Made by a program: the position numbers and the translations under genes. The notes below the pieces were generated by a model. The model had not been told where the DNA came from and did no database searches. It worked only from the letters and a program-made list of their open reading frames with translations. This document shows, piece after piece, positions 7,827 through 16,101 of a stretch of DNA of 32,149 nt (position 1 is the first letter of the stretch; each line of letters starts with the position of its first letter). This DNA comes from Methanothrix sp. Lineage in GTDB: Archaea > Halobacteriota > Methanosarcinia > Methanotrichales > Methanotrichaceae. Where the stretch lies: NCBI GenBank assembly GCA_030611205.1, contig JAUWQF010000011.1, forward strand, positions 1 through 32,149, given 5' to 3'.

Positions 7827-8639
7827 CTAATACTGAACAAGACTCCCGTCCATCTTTGCTCTCTTGACCGCGTACGTGAACGACAGTAAACCCAGAGGCA
7901 CCAGCACAACCGAGAATATAGAGAGAGCGATTATCTCCGGAGCCAAGGCTGAAAGCGAGTAGCCCTGCAGAAGCGCATGCCTCATCCCGCTCAGCGAGTA
8001 CGTGATCGGCAGAATATGCGAGATTGTCTGGAGCCACTCAGGTAACACGGAAATTGGAAAGAGCACTCCGCCAAAGAGTTCGGATGTGCTCATAAAAAAC
8101 ATGTTGATCGGGTCGCCTCTCTTGAGTACCATGATGAAACTTGCAGAGATTATGCCAATGCTGCCGAAGCATATTATCGTCAGAACGAGGATGATCAGAG
8201 CAGCAAAGATATTTGCATTACTCATGTCCACACCCAGCAAAATACCGATCAAAAGATACATCAAAACTCTGAAAGACATGAAGATAAAACTCCAGAGAGA
8301 GGATAACGTTACTATTGCTGAGGTATCGGTCGGGGTCACGAGCATTGCTTCCAGTGTGCCCATCATCTGCTCACCCCGGATGCTTTCTGAAAAACTCCTG
8401 AGCGCAGTCATCAGATACCCTGAAAAGGCTATGCCTATCAGCACAAAGGAGAAATAGTCCCCACCATACGGCTCAAGATGCGCCATTCCCGCACCCCCGA
8501 CCAGTTTGGAAACAAAGTAGAAGGTAATAACCGAGAAGAGTATGAAGAAGAATCGCAGGAAGAACTCGAACTTATAGCTTGTTGCAAGTACCAGATCTCT
8601 TGTTATGAAGGAAAACGCTTTTTTGGTTAAAATCTTAAT
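7827..8639 (-). CDS. ABC-2 type transporter permease (DrrB/NodJ-like)
   Basis: An about 270-residue membrane protein with six hydrophobic segments, partner of the ATPase upstream. The N-terminal region (AFSFITRDLVLATSYKFEFF and the helix after it) is typical of the family. The middle carries EQMMGTLEAMLVTP and the late FGGVLFPISVLPEW motif. An ATG exists only at 8486, which would cut off the first helix. The homologous frame continues upstream to about 8639 and overlaps the ATPase stop by about 13 bases. No ATG, GTG or TTG lies there: either ATT at 8639 or 8633 is used, or a run of seven G just upstream hides an indel. Such pairs export lipids, drugs or polysaccharide; the substrate is unknown. 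Confidence 0.75.
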   Translation of the reverse strand: MKILTKKAFSFITRDLVLATSYKFEFFLRFFFILFSVITFYFVSKLVGGAGMAHLEPYGGDYFSFVLIGIAFSGYLMTALRSFSESIRGEQMMGTLEAMLVTPTDTSAIVTLSSLWSFIFMSFRVLMYLLIGILLGVDMSNANIFAALIILVLTIICFGSIGIISASFIMVLKRGDPINMFFMSTSELFGGVLFPISVLPEWLQTISHILPITYSLSGMRHALLQGYSLSALAPEIIALSIFSVVLVPLGLLSFTYAVKRAKMDGSLVQY

Positions 8640-9547
8640 CCCCCCCTTCTGCCTCCACGAAACCCACGCATCACTCCTCTACGTCCCGAGTAAGCCCGCT
8701 TTGGTGCTACTTCCTTGAACTCCTTGCCCGTGTAATGCAGGAAGACATCATTCAATCCGGGGTCTGGTTTGTCAAGCGCATCTTTTAGTCCTTCTAACGT
8801 TCCGATCACCTTTATTCTGCCCTCATCAATAATTGCAATCCTGTCGCACAACTCTTCTGCCTCAGGAAGGTTGTGTGTGGATAGAAAAACGGTCTTTCCC
8901 TCGTCCCCTATGATATGCTCTTTGATAAACCCTCTCAAATTCTGTGCCGCGCCCGGGTCCAGAGCCTTGGTTGGTTCATCCATAAACAGAACCGCGGGAT
9001 CGTTCAATAATCCACGTGCAATAGCCATCCGTTGTTTCATTCCAGCGGAATAACTGAGAAACTCATCATCTGCCCTGTCCTTCAAGCCAACGAGACTCAA
9101 TAGCTCATCTATCCGCACTTCCGCATCATTGGAATAGTAATTGTGAAGAGAGGCAAAGAATTTAAGGTTCTGTCTTCCGGTCAGCCGCCAATAGAAGCTT
9201 CGTTCATCAGAAGTAATGAAACCGATCGATCTCCTGACCTTCCCGCTATCCTTTACGAGGTCATACCCGTTTATGTGAGCGGTTCCTTCTGATGGCAAAA
9301 TCAGTGTGCATAACATCTTTATGAGTGTGGTCTTGCCAGCGCCATTCGGTCCGAGAATACCAAACAGCTCGCCTTTCTCGATCTTGATGTTCACCTCTTC
9401 AACGGCTGTTATCTCATCCTTTCTGAATGGATGCAGGAAAAAGTCGGTAAATCCCTTCTGCAGTCCGAACTTCTTTGTCAGTTCGCAAGTCTCAATTGTG
9501 TATCTCAATATATCATCCTTTCCTGATCGTTGTCTTGATGGATCCAA
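8627..9547 (-). CDS. ABC-2 exporter ATP-binding protein (DrrA/NodI/CcmA-like)
   Basis: A 306-residue ATPase. Walker A is GPNGAGKTT near residue 68, the signature is LSYSAGMKQRMAIARG near 163, and Walker B is VLFMDEPT near 185, followed by a D-loop (KALDPGAA) and an H-loop (STHNLPEAEE). The signature YSAGM and the insertion after EEVNIKIEKGE are usual in polysaccharide/drug exporter ATPases rather than in BtuD. The last about 30 residues are basic and glycine-rich (GRRGVMRGFRGGRRGGLRF). This tail is atypical and may reflect a frame change at the adjacent G-run. It forms a two-gene unit with the overlapping permease, inserted among fragments of the B12-type system. Confidence 0.88.
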   Translation of the reverse strand: MDPSRQRSGKDDILRYTIETCELTKKFGLQKGFTDFFLHPFRKDEITAVEEVNIKIEKGELFGILGPNGAGKTTLIKMLCTLILPSEGTAHINGYDLVKDSGKVRRSIGFITSDERSFYWRLTGRQNLKFFASLHNYYSNDAEVRIDELLSLVGLKDRADDEFLSYSAGMKQRMAIARGLLNDPAVLFMDEPTKALDPGAAQNLRGFIKEHIIGDEGKTVFLSTHNLPEAEELCDRIAIIDEGRIKVIGTLEGLKDALDKPDPGLNDVFLHYTGKEFKEVAPKRAYSGRRGVMRGFRGGRRGGLRF

Positions 9548-9580
9548 TCGGTATGATGTATGATGCTTCGGATTGTTTCC

Positions 9581-9865
9581 TTATGACTGCCTCGACATAT
9601 CAAAGACAGAGGTGGGAAAGCCGCGAGAGATAGTCTGCTGAACATAACCTATATTCTTGGCGACCTCCATCCTGCTCATCTTCATGATCTCTCTTCGATC
9701 CAGAAGCACGCTTCCATGATTCGGTTTTATGATCTTGTCTATGCATTTGAGGAGAGTGGATTTGCCAGAGCCATTCGGACCAACGATACCAAGTATCCTT
9801 GACGGGGCAAGCTGGATGGATACATCATCGAGAATCGGCGGACCTGAATACCACAGCACGCTCAT
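9581..9865 (-). pseudogene. Truncated BtuD-like ATPase fragment
   Basis: A 95-codon frame covering only the first third of an importer ATPase. It includes ILDDVSIQLAPSRILGIVG, Walker A (GPNGSGKSTLLKCIDKI), and the Q-loop region (NIGYVQQTISRGFPTSVFD). It stops at MSRQS before the signature and Walker B. It lacks the normal first about 15 residues as well. Its sequence differs from the btuD at 26395-27183, so it comes from another ABC importer. It joins directly to the SPFH-like fragment upstream. It cannot hydrolyse ATP as it stands. Confidence 0.75.
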
Positions 9866-10013
9866 ACTGCCTCACAATCTTCACAGCCGTTACTATGAGA
9901 GCGATCATCAAAAAGCCAGAGATCTTTCCCGGGATTGCGGTAATCCCATGCAGGGGAAGCGTACCATACGCATTCACAAACGACGTTAGAAACGATGATC
10001 CATTCCCTGTCAT
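9825..10013 (-). pseudogene. Possible stomatin/SPFH protein head, truncated
   Basis: A 62-codon frame starting one base after the NifH-like stop. Its central part is a membrane helix followed by a juxtamembrane motif (MIALIVTAVKIVRQYERAVV) that resembles the start of stomatin/prohibitin-type proteins. It then runs out of frame at the junction with the truncated ATPase (RSADSR and stop). The identification rests on one short motif. If correct, a stomatin-like gene once followed the nitrogenase-like operon and was lost by deletion. Confidence 0.45.
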
Positions 10014-10014
10014 T

Positions 10015-10887
10015 TCAAACGTCTCCTGTCAGATTTGAACCAGTCTCCTCTCTTTCCCTCAAGAGAACCTCTATCTCTTCGTTTATCCCATCGAGTTCGT
10101 CATCCGAGAGTGGGTCAGGCATAACCCGATCCTCATTCTCGCAGATGGCAGTAGCGAGGTATCTGAACGTATCTGCGATCTCCGAGTCAGGTACATACTC
10201 GATCACAGTCTTGCGGTGCAACTCAGCCCTTGGTATGAGTATGCTCATCGGGACTCTTCCCAGCACCTTCGTACCCAATCTCGCTGCGAAGCCATCGATT
10301 ATCGACGGTTCATCAACCACACTCCTGCCGTTGTAGATGATTCCGCCGAGGGTTACCGCACCACGGTCTGCGAACCGTTTTATGCATTTGCAGATGTTGT
10401 TTGCGGCATAGATCGCCATGGGATCGCAGGTTGTTACGATGTAGACATCGTCAGCCAGACCCTGTCGGAGAGGCATCGCAAACCCGCCGCAGACAACATC
10501 GCCAAGCACATCGTATATCACGGTATCAGGCTTGATGTCATCGAATACACCAATACGGTCGAGCATATCCACAGCGGTTATCACTCCACGCCCGGCACAG
10601 CCAACACCCGGTTCCGGTCCGCCAGCTTCGATGCAGTGAACACCATTGAAGCCTTTGAAGACGACATCGTCCAGCTTCATCCTATCAGGTCCCTCTGTCC
10701 GGAAGAGATCGAGCACGGTTGGAAGCCTCTTGCCGACCAGATTCCGGGTCATGTCAGACTTCGGGTCACAGCCCATCACCATGATCGTCTCACCGTTCTC
10801 TGCCAGAGCCGCGGCAATGTTTGAGACGATCGTGGATTTGCCGATCCCACCTTTTCCGTATACGCAGAATTTTCTCATTTCATTCAT
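10015..10887 (-). CDS. NifH-like reductase ATPase of a nitrogenase-like complex
   Basis: A 290-residue P-loop iron protein. The Walker A/deviant P-loop is [18 protein letters not shown] at the N-terminus. Switch I carries [11 protein letters not shown]. The two cysteines that bind the bridging 4Fe-4S cluster are in GVGCAGRG (with the Arg that is ADP-ribosylated in NifH) and [11 protein letters not shown]. By family it passes electrons with ATP hydrolysis to a two-subunit component 1. The start overlaps the K-like stop (TGAATG), giving tight coupling in a D-K-H operon. It could serve a tetrapyrrole reductase (compare BchX, BchL, CfbC) or an unknown reductase. Nothing suggests true nitrogen fixation, because neither component 1 keeps the cofactor ligands and nifENB are absent here. 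Confidence 0.9.
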   Translation of the reverse strand: MNEMRKFCVYGKGGIGKSTIVSNIAAALAENGETIMVMGCDPKSDMTRNLVGKRLPTVLDLFRTEGPDRMKLDDVVFKGFNGVHCIEAGGPEPGVGCAGRGVITAVDMLDRIGVFDDIKPDTVIYDVLGDVVCGGFAMPLRQGLADDVYIVTTCDPMAIYAANNICKCIKRFADRGAVTLGGIIYNGRSVVDEPSIIDGFAARLGTKVLGRVPMSILIPRAELHRKTVIEYVPDSEIADTFRYLATAICENEDRVMPDPLSDDELDGINEEIEVLLREREETGSNLTGDV

Positions 10888-12008
10888 CCATAACTCATAA
10901 CAGTGTTAATTATCGCCTCAGTCAGGCAGACAGCACCTCTGAAACCTGCGTAGGGTGCATCATCATATACACAGACATTATCAAAGACAGGATAACAGAA
11001 CCTTATCAGGGGAATATCAAGCGTCCTAGCAATATTCTGCTCAAAGCTGCTTCCGAAAAGGATTGTCGTGTTTGAGTTCCTGACTCCTTCCTCGAATTCA
11101 AAGTAATCGTCCACATTTCTGGCAGAGACCTCGACGTTGAAGCCAAGCTCCCAGTTCAGGAAGTTTGCCATCGCTTCTGCATGGAAATCGCCGATTATTG
11201 AGACCGGGGTTCCGTAGAGTTCATGCAGATATAAGTATACCTTCTTGAACGGTTCGATATCGAACTCCGGCTCATGCCCTGTGCCAAGTTCTTCTGATAT
11301 TGCGCTGGTGAGCTGCGTTGTGCCTTCAAGTCCGTAAGGATACTCCATCTCGAGATATGGCACACCGAACTCTATCTTCATATGCTCTGCAAGCTTACTT
11401 CCCTGCCCGAGTACCACGTTCAGCTCTGCCGCTGGCGCTTTTTTGAACTGCTCCAGACTGCATTTCGATATCACAGAGTTCACTTCCACGCCTGCATCGC
11501 GGAGCAATCGTTTGATCTCTTTCACGTCCGCATCGACCTTGAAGTCATCAGGAGAGAAGCCAATCAGATTGACAGAGTTTTCAATCATATCAGATTCATT
11601 CATCAGCCCTGCCAGATGGGTGAGTGCTTCTTCGTATCCATCCCTCATCGAGCCCTTGAAGCCAGCAGCTTCCATCCACATCACTTCCGCGTCGAGCGTT
11701 ACAGAGTTCACGACCGCCCCAACGTCATCGCCTATGATCGAAGGGGCATCGCCCGCTATGACCAGTAGAATAGGGGTATCGTACAGCTCGTCCGCCCGTA
11801 TCAATGCTTCACGCAGTGCGTCTTCACCACCGAAGACTATCTCTCGTTCGTGCATGACAGTGCAGGCATGTCTCATATCGAACTGATTTGAGGTGGTCTT
11901 GAAGATCGCAGCGCCCCAGTTACATCCAACAGGGACATGATTGAGCACCACTGCATCAGTTATTCCAGAAGATGCCCGGAATGCACCAAAGAATTTACCG
12001 CCGTCCAT
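10884..12008 (-). CDS. Nitrogenase-like component 1, K-type subunit
   Basis: A 374-residue NifD/NifK-superfamily protein. It retains the [10 protein letters not shown] cysteine (residue 29) at the position of the second P-cluster cysteine, and a further cysteine at 49. At the position of the third P-cluster cysteine (before IIGDD) it has aspartate 87. The short N-terminus lacks the first cysteine. The Cys-to-Asp change recalls the mixed Cys/Asp cluster of protochlorophyllide reductase. I prefer ATG 12008, which has GTGAT five bases upstream, over the GTG at 12017. The gene overlaps the D-like gene by about 14 bases and the NifH-like gene by 4. It probably forms a heterotetramer with the D-type subunit. 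Confidence 0.85.
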   Translation of the reverse strand: MDGGKFFGAFRASSGITDAVVLNHVPVGCNWGAAIFKTTSNQFDMRHACTVMHEREIVFGGEDALREALIRADELYDTPILLVIAGDAPSIIGDDVGAVVNSVTLDAEVMWMEAAGFKGSMRDGYEEALTHLAGLMNESDMIENSVNLIGFSPDDFKVDADVKEIKRLLRDAGVEVNSVISKCSLEQFKKAPAAELNVVLGQGSKLAEHMKIEFGVPYLEMEYPYGLEGTTQLTSAISEELGTGHEPEFDIEPFKKVYLYLHELYGTPVSIIGDFHAEAMANFLNWELGFNVEVSARNVDDYFEFEEGVRNSNTTILFGSSFEQNIARTLDIPLIRFCYPVFDNVCVYDDAPYAGFRGAVCLTEAIINTVMSYG

Positions 12009-13581
12009 TGTTATCACATCCTTCGCTCTTCATGCTCCACATCCCGGACCACATCTCTCTCGATGCCGAGCATCGGTTATCATCAAGCATGGGGTAGTAG
12101 ATTTTATCATAGTTGAACCTGGAGATTATGGGTTCTCGATGATTCTGACCTGTCTTTCCGGTATTCAGTTCACGGTTGAGATACTTTCCGAACACAACGA
12201 TTCCGGAAAAACCGGTTCGGAAGAGGAGGTATCTCGTGGCAGAGATGTCTGTCACCCCGACTCCACCGCCCTTTTCGTAGATGGGTGGTGTTATGCGATC
12301 GCTCAGGACGTGGTCAACCTTCTTTGCAATTTCCGACATCTCATCGAGTGTCGGGTTCGTTATGACCTCAAATTTCAGGTCCCATTCCTCGAACGCTTCC
12401 TGCATGTTCGTAATCATGACCTCGATCGTTTCCTCAGATATGTTGAGAGCCTTCAGAAGCTGCATATCCACGCAGAGGTATTTTATCGGGAGTTTTAGAT
12501 CGGTTGCATAGATTCTTGCAAGATATGGAGTAAAGAAGAACCCCTGAGTCGAAACAGCGAAATCATCCCTTGCAAATATATTCCGGTATTTCTCAAGTTC
12601 CTGGAGAGATTGCGTCTTCTCTCTTCTGATCGCATCATCTGCTTCTCCATCTAGACCCAGTTTCGATGCTGCATCGTGGTAGAACTTCTCAACACCGTCG
12701 AGACCAAAGTAGAAGAACCATTTCCGGATATAGTCGTTTCCGAATCTCGCCTTCATCCGCTCTGCCCAGCGCAGGTTCCGGGTTACGATGTTGAGTTCTG
12801 CGGCAGGAGCACGTTTTATCTCTTCGACGGTACACGTCGGAAGTGTCAGATTCACACTGACCCCCATCGCACCGAAGATGTGTTTGATCTCCCGAAGCTC
12901 GCTTCTGAATCCGTAAGTGAATCTGCCAAAGGACTCGATGTTCACAAGATTCTCAACGATCTCCTGCTCCTCCATCAGTTGATCCACGATCGAGAACATT
13001 ACCTCCTCATGCCCGCAGCCCCGCAGATCGTACGCCGGAGATCTCGAAGGATCCTTCCACGATTCCGCATAGTCTCGCATAATCATATCGAGCGACTCCC
13101 TGCTCCGATGTGCGAAGCCCTCTGACGGGACATGCAGAAGATCGCAGGGGAGATCGAGTTCTGTGATGACTCCTGAAACGTCATCGCCGACCAGACCCGA
13201 GACGCATGTCGGAAGGACAGCGATCAATGACGGATGGAACCGGCGATAGACCTCGTTGATATTATCTCGCAGCTTATCCTCTCCGCCGTAGATTACATCA
13301 TTCTCGTTTAGATCCGTGCATGGCAGATTGTAGATCGGTGCATACATCTTGCGTGGCGTCAATCGCTGGTGAAAAGCACAGCCACTCGGTCCGTGTATGA
13401 GCGGTATTGCGCCCTCGATCTCTGATACCGCGTAGACGGAGCCAGAGAGCTTACAGTTTATTCCGTAACGGTGAAACTGCCACGTTGTGCCCTGGTGAAT
13501 GCCGTTGAATACGCGATCACGGAATATCTCACGGAGCGGACTTCCATCATCATTTGCCATATCGTGTTTGCTCATTTCCAT
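11995..13581 (-). CDS. Nitrogenase-like component 1, D-type subunit
   Basis: A 528-residue NifD-superfamily protein, first in a D-K-H operon. P-cluster-type cysteines are present at 43 (GINCKLSG), 68 (IHGPSGCAFHQR) and 126 (VLPTCVSGLVGDD), with an extra one at 88. The FeMo-cofactor cysteine of NifD is replaced (LNIVTRNLRW), and I see no counterpart of the cofactor histidine. A cofactor-free reductase is therefore likely, as in ring-reducing enzymes for chlorophyll or F430. Having separate D and K subunits sets it apart from the two-gene CfbC/CfbD F430 reductase. A frameshifted SBP gene lies about 105 bases upstream and an HmdB-like gene precedes that, so the set may be part of a longer operon. 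Confidence 0.88.
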   Translation of the reverse strand: MEMSKHDMANDDGSPLREIFRDRVFNGIHQGTTWQFHRYGINCKLSGSVYAVSEIEGAIPLIHGPSGCAFHQRLTPRKMYAPIYNLPCTDLNENDVIYGGEDKLRDNINEVYRRFHPSLIAVLPTCVSGLVGDDVSGVITELDLPCDLLHVPSEGFAHRSRESLDMIMRDYAESWKDPSRSPAYDLRGCGHEEVMFSIVDQLMEEQEIVENLVNIESFGRFTYGFRSELREIKHIFGAMGVSVNLTLPTCTVEEIKRAPAAELNIVTRNLRWAERMKARFGNDYIRKWFFYFGLDGVEKFYHDAASKLGLDGEADDAIRREKTQSLQELEKYRNIFARDDFAVSTQGFFFTPYLARIYATDLKLPIKYLCVDMQLLKALNISEETIEVMITNMQEAFEEWDLKFEVITNPTLDEMSEIAKKVDHVLSDRITPPIYEKGGGVGVTDISATRYLLFRTGFSGIVVFGKYLNRELNTGKTGQNHREPIISRFNYDKIYYPMLDDNRCSASREMWSGMWSMKSEGCDNNGRR

Positions 13582-13628
13582 ATTTATATTACCCTTTTGT
13601 TTTTGGTTATTGAATTCATGGAAAATGT

Positions 13629-13660
13629 GAAAGGGGGGGCAGGAAACTTTCCCCCGTTTT
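13629..13660 (-). terminator. Possible GC hairpin between SBP3 and the D-like gene
   Basis: A run of seven G (13633-13639) can pair with a run of five C (13651-13655) around an about 11-base loop. A T-rich stretch (CATCTTTTTT on the plus strand) lies beside it. On the minus strand the U-run would precede the hairpin, so it is not a classic terminator for SBP3. It may only modulate read-through or protect the downstream D-K-H message. Confidence 0.25.
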
Positions 13661-13686
13661 CATCTTTTTTGTTGATCTCGTTCATA

Positions 13687-14963
13687 TCAGCTCGGTTCTG
13701 GATACACGAAAACACCATGCTCGTCCAGATCGTAGTCCAGTCCCTGGAACTCTGTCAGATATTCCCGATGGATCGCCTGTGGATCTAGGTCCTCGAAGAG
13801 TTCGGGATGGAACCACTTTGCCATGTATGCGGTGCCTATGAGACAGCCTGATCCGCCTGTCGCAATATCCAGAAACGCCATCATGTAAACATTCCCGGTC
13901 TTCACTGCAGTGACCTCAGCCAATTCAGGACGGTTCATGATATCCTCTCTTGCTGCTGCCATCTCGCCAGAGGCATCCGTACCATAACCGCTGGAGATGT
14001 AGCTACTATATTGTGCAACGATGATCTCGGGATTCTGCGTCACCACCCATTCAGCATCTACTATGGGCCAGGTGCCTAACAGACCCTCAGCCATGTCTCG
14101 TCCGCCAGCTATATCACCCATCTGATGTATTCTACCGGTTTCGTGAATGGTCCTGTAATCTCCTCCCGGTTGGAAGAAGCTCCAGTGGAATACTTTTGGC
14201 TTCTCATCCTCCGAAAGCACCTCTGTACGAGATCTGATCTCATCTGTCCAGCCCTCATGCCAGTTGATGTACTCGGAAGCCTCTTCTTCCTTGTCGACGA
14301 TGTACCCGAGTAATCTCACCCTTTCCGTGAAGCCCTCTGGATTTCTCAGGTTCATACCAATGATCATTACGCCCGGAAGTTTCTCCTCATCCATGTATGC
14401 AGGACCTTTTACAAACGCCAGGAAAAGATCAGGATCCAGACTGAGTATCGCTTCGTAGTCCAGTCCTGGGCCCATCCACTGACCTATGACTGGCAGCTTG
14501 CTGAGCTCCGGAAAGAGAACATCCGCATCCTTGATGTGTGTGCCAACACCAACGATCTTATCCTCCGCATCGATTGATCGCAGTACCTCAGTGGAAGGAG
14601 CCATCAGGACAACGATACGTTCCACTGGCTTTTCAATGGTTATAATTTCAGGCGGTGCCGGTTGAAGCACCTCGGTGGGGGCTATAAAGGTGAGTTCCTG
14701 CTCCTCCCCGCGTATGATCAACTCTATCTGGGTTATGTCATCCTCATCAATTTCGCCGTCGTAATTAGCATCTGCCAGCTCGGTAGCTTCGTTTGTTCCC
14801 TCGATTATGCCCTCTACATATGCTATATCATCCTCATCTATCGTATCATCCATGTTCGCGTTCCCGAAGATGCCCACAGCGCGTAATCAGATGCACTCGC
14901 GGGCATAACAGCCAGCGACATGCACAACATCATCACTACCAATGCACAGACCATTCGCCTCAT
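13687..14963 (-). pseudogene. Dockerin-bearing substrate-binding protein, frameshifted after the signal peptide (SBP3)
   Basis: The signal peptide is encoded from ATG 14963 (MRRMVCALVVMMLC, ending MPASASDYAL). A 2-base insertion near 14874-14880, CTGTGGGC where sister genes have CTGGGC, then throws the dockerin and ligand domain out of frame. Removing two bases gives a 424-residue protein: dockerin calcium loops (NANMDDTIDEDD; DANYDGEIDEDD), a PF01497-type domain with EKPVERIVVLMAPSTEVLRS, and the usual GVFVYPEPS end. The main frame is undamaged, so the lesion is recent, a slippage-prone switch or an assembly error. Without correction the product would start at 14877 and stay in the cytoplasm. 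Its start is five bases after the HmdB-like stop. Confidence 0.8.
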
Positions 14964-14967
14964 TTTA

Positions 14968-16029
14968 TCACTCATATTTGTCAGCTATTTTGGGTTCAAC
15001 TTCCATTCCAGCCCCAGTAATGAATCTCACGGTTGTTGGAAGTAAATTTACAAAGTCTAACATATCATTGATATGTTTTACTTCTGCACTTGTTGTAGGC
15101 CACCTCGAACCATCCCTTACTCTGTGTACTGATGCACCAGCATGGACGACTCTGTTGACTCCAGCCATTATCCAGAGTGGAATGTGTTCGTATCCACTGA
15201 TATGGATGTCAATATCTCGAAAAATCAAACGTGCGATTGCAGCAGTTTTTGCCGCCTCCAGTGGCGAAGCCGGTGGATGGTTAGCCATCGGAGTTCCAGG
15301 ACCCGGATGGAACCATGTGCATAGGAAATACTTGAAATTTTCGAACTGTTTCAGGTAAAACATGTGATCTACGCGGTCATCATAGGATTCTCCCAGTCCA
15401 CTCATTAGCACACTGTTTAATCTCAGTCCTGTATCGTTTATCATGTTAGCAAGTTTTTTTCTTGCATCCAGGTCATCTCCGGGTTTTACTTTTCTAAATA
15501 ACTCTTCATTAAGCGGGTTAACTTCGAAAGAGCTTGTTACATCTACCCCCCCTAAGTTCTTTAATTCCTTTAATGTGTCTTCAGAAAGTGCGGGACCAAC
15601 ATTCACCCAAATATCAAGGTTGGTCGCTCTTTTCACTGCTTTGACGGCTTCAATAACTTTTTCTCCACCATCTCCTACTATTGTTCCGCCACCAAGCTCT
15701 GTCATGCTTATTCCTGCTTCCTCTATCAATCTGGCACCTTCAACTATCTCATCAATGGTCAGAACATTCTCGGGTCCAAAACCAGAGCTGTTTATAGTGC
15801 TCGAATGCCCACAGTATCTGCATGGCGGATCAACAGTGCAGTGCGTAATTAAGCCTATAAAGCCATCCAGCTTAAACACATTCCCAGTTTCGTCATCCCG
15901 TACCCTGCTTGCAAGTTCAAACAGTTTCAATGCTTTGTCATATCTGCCTGTTTCTTTAAACAGATACAGTGCCTCTTCTCTTGTTATCTCACTACTTTCT
16001 GCATTTTTCAATACTTCTTCAAATATCAT
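14968..16029 (-). CDS. HmdB-like radical SAM enzyme (BioB/HydE/PylB superfamily)
   Basis: A 353-residue radical SAM protein. The cluster motif is CTVDPPCRYC, cysteines 64, 70 and 73, a CX5CX2C spacing instead of the usual CX3CX2C. That spacing is known from HmdB, which acts in FeGP-cofactor assembly for Hmd hydrogenase. A GGGT-like SAM-binding motif follows (ELGGGTIVGDGGE). The C-terminal half (HPGPGTPMANHPPAS and later SGYEHIPLWIMAGVNRVVHA) resembles the biotin-synthase/HydE barrel end. A GGAGGG site lies 8 bases before the ATG. No hmd, hmdC or other FeGP gene is in the window, and it lies between SBP genes and the nitrogenase-like operon. A role in modifying a tetrapyrrole or other imported cofactor is possible. 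Confidence 0.82.
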   Translation of the reverse strand: MIFEEVLKNAESSEITREEALYLFKETGRYDKALKLFELASRVRDDETGNVFKLDGFIGLITHCTVDPPCRYCGHSSTINSSGFGPENVLTIDEIVEGARLIEEAGISMTELGGGTIVGDGGEKVIEAVKAVKRATNLDIWVNVGPALSEDTLKELKNLGGVDVTSSFEVNPLNEELFRKVKPGDDLDARKKLANMINDTGLRLNSVLMSGLGESYDDRVDHMFYLKQFENFKYFLCTWFHPGPGTPMANHPPASPLEAAKTAAIARLIFRDIDIHISGYEHIPLWIMAGVNRVVHAGASVHRVRDGSRWPTTSAEVKHINDMLDFVNLLPTTVRFITGAGMEVEPKIADKYE

Positions 16030-16101
16030 TTTTATCCCTCCTGTTGCTATGTTATCTCACTGTTCGTTCCTATGCATTCTACTGCTACCATTCGGTTCCT
16101 C

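Noticed and set aside
10015-13581. A true nitrogenase (nifHDK)
   Set aside because: The D-type subunit lacks the cofactor cysteine and an evident histidine, the K-type lacks canonical cysteines, and no nifB/E/N is nearby. A nitrogenase-like reductase fits better.
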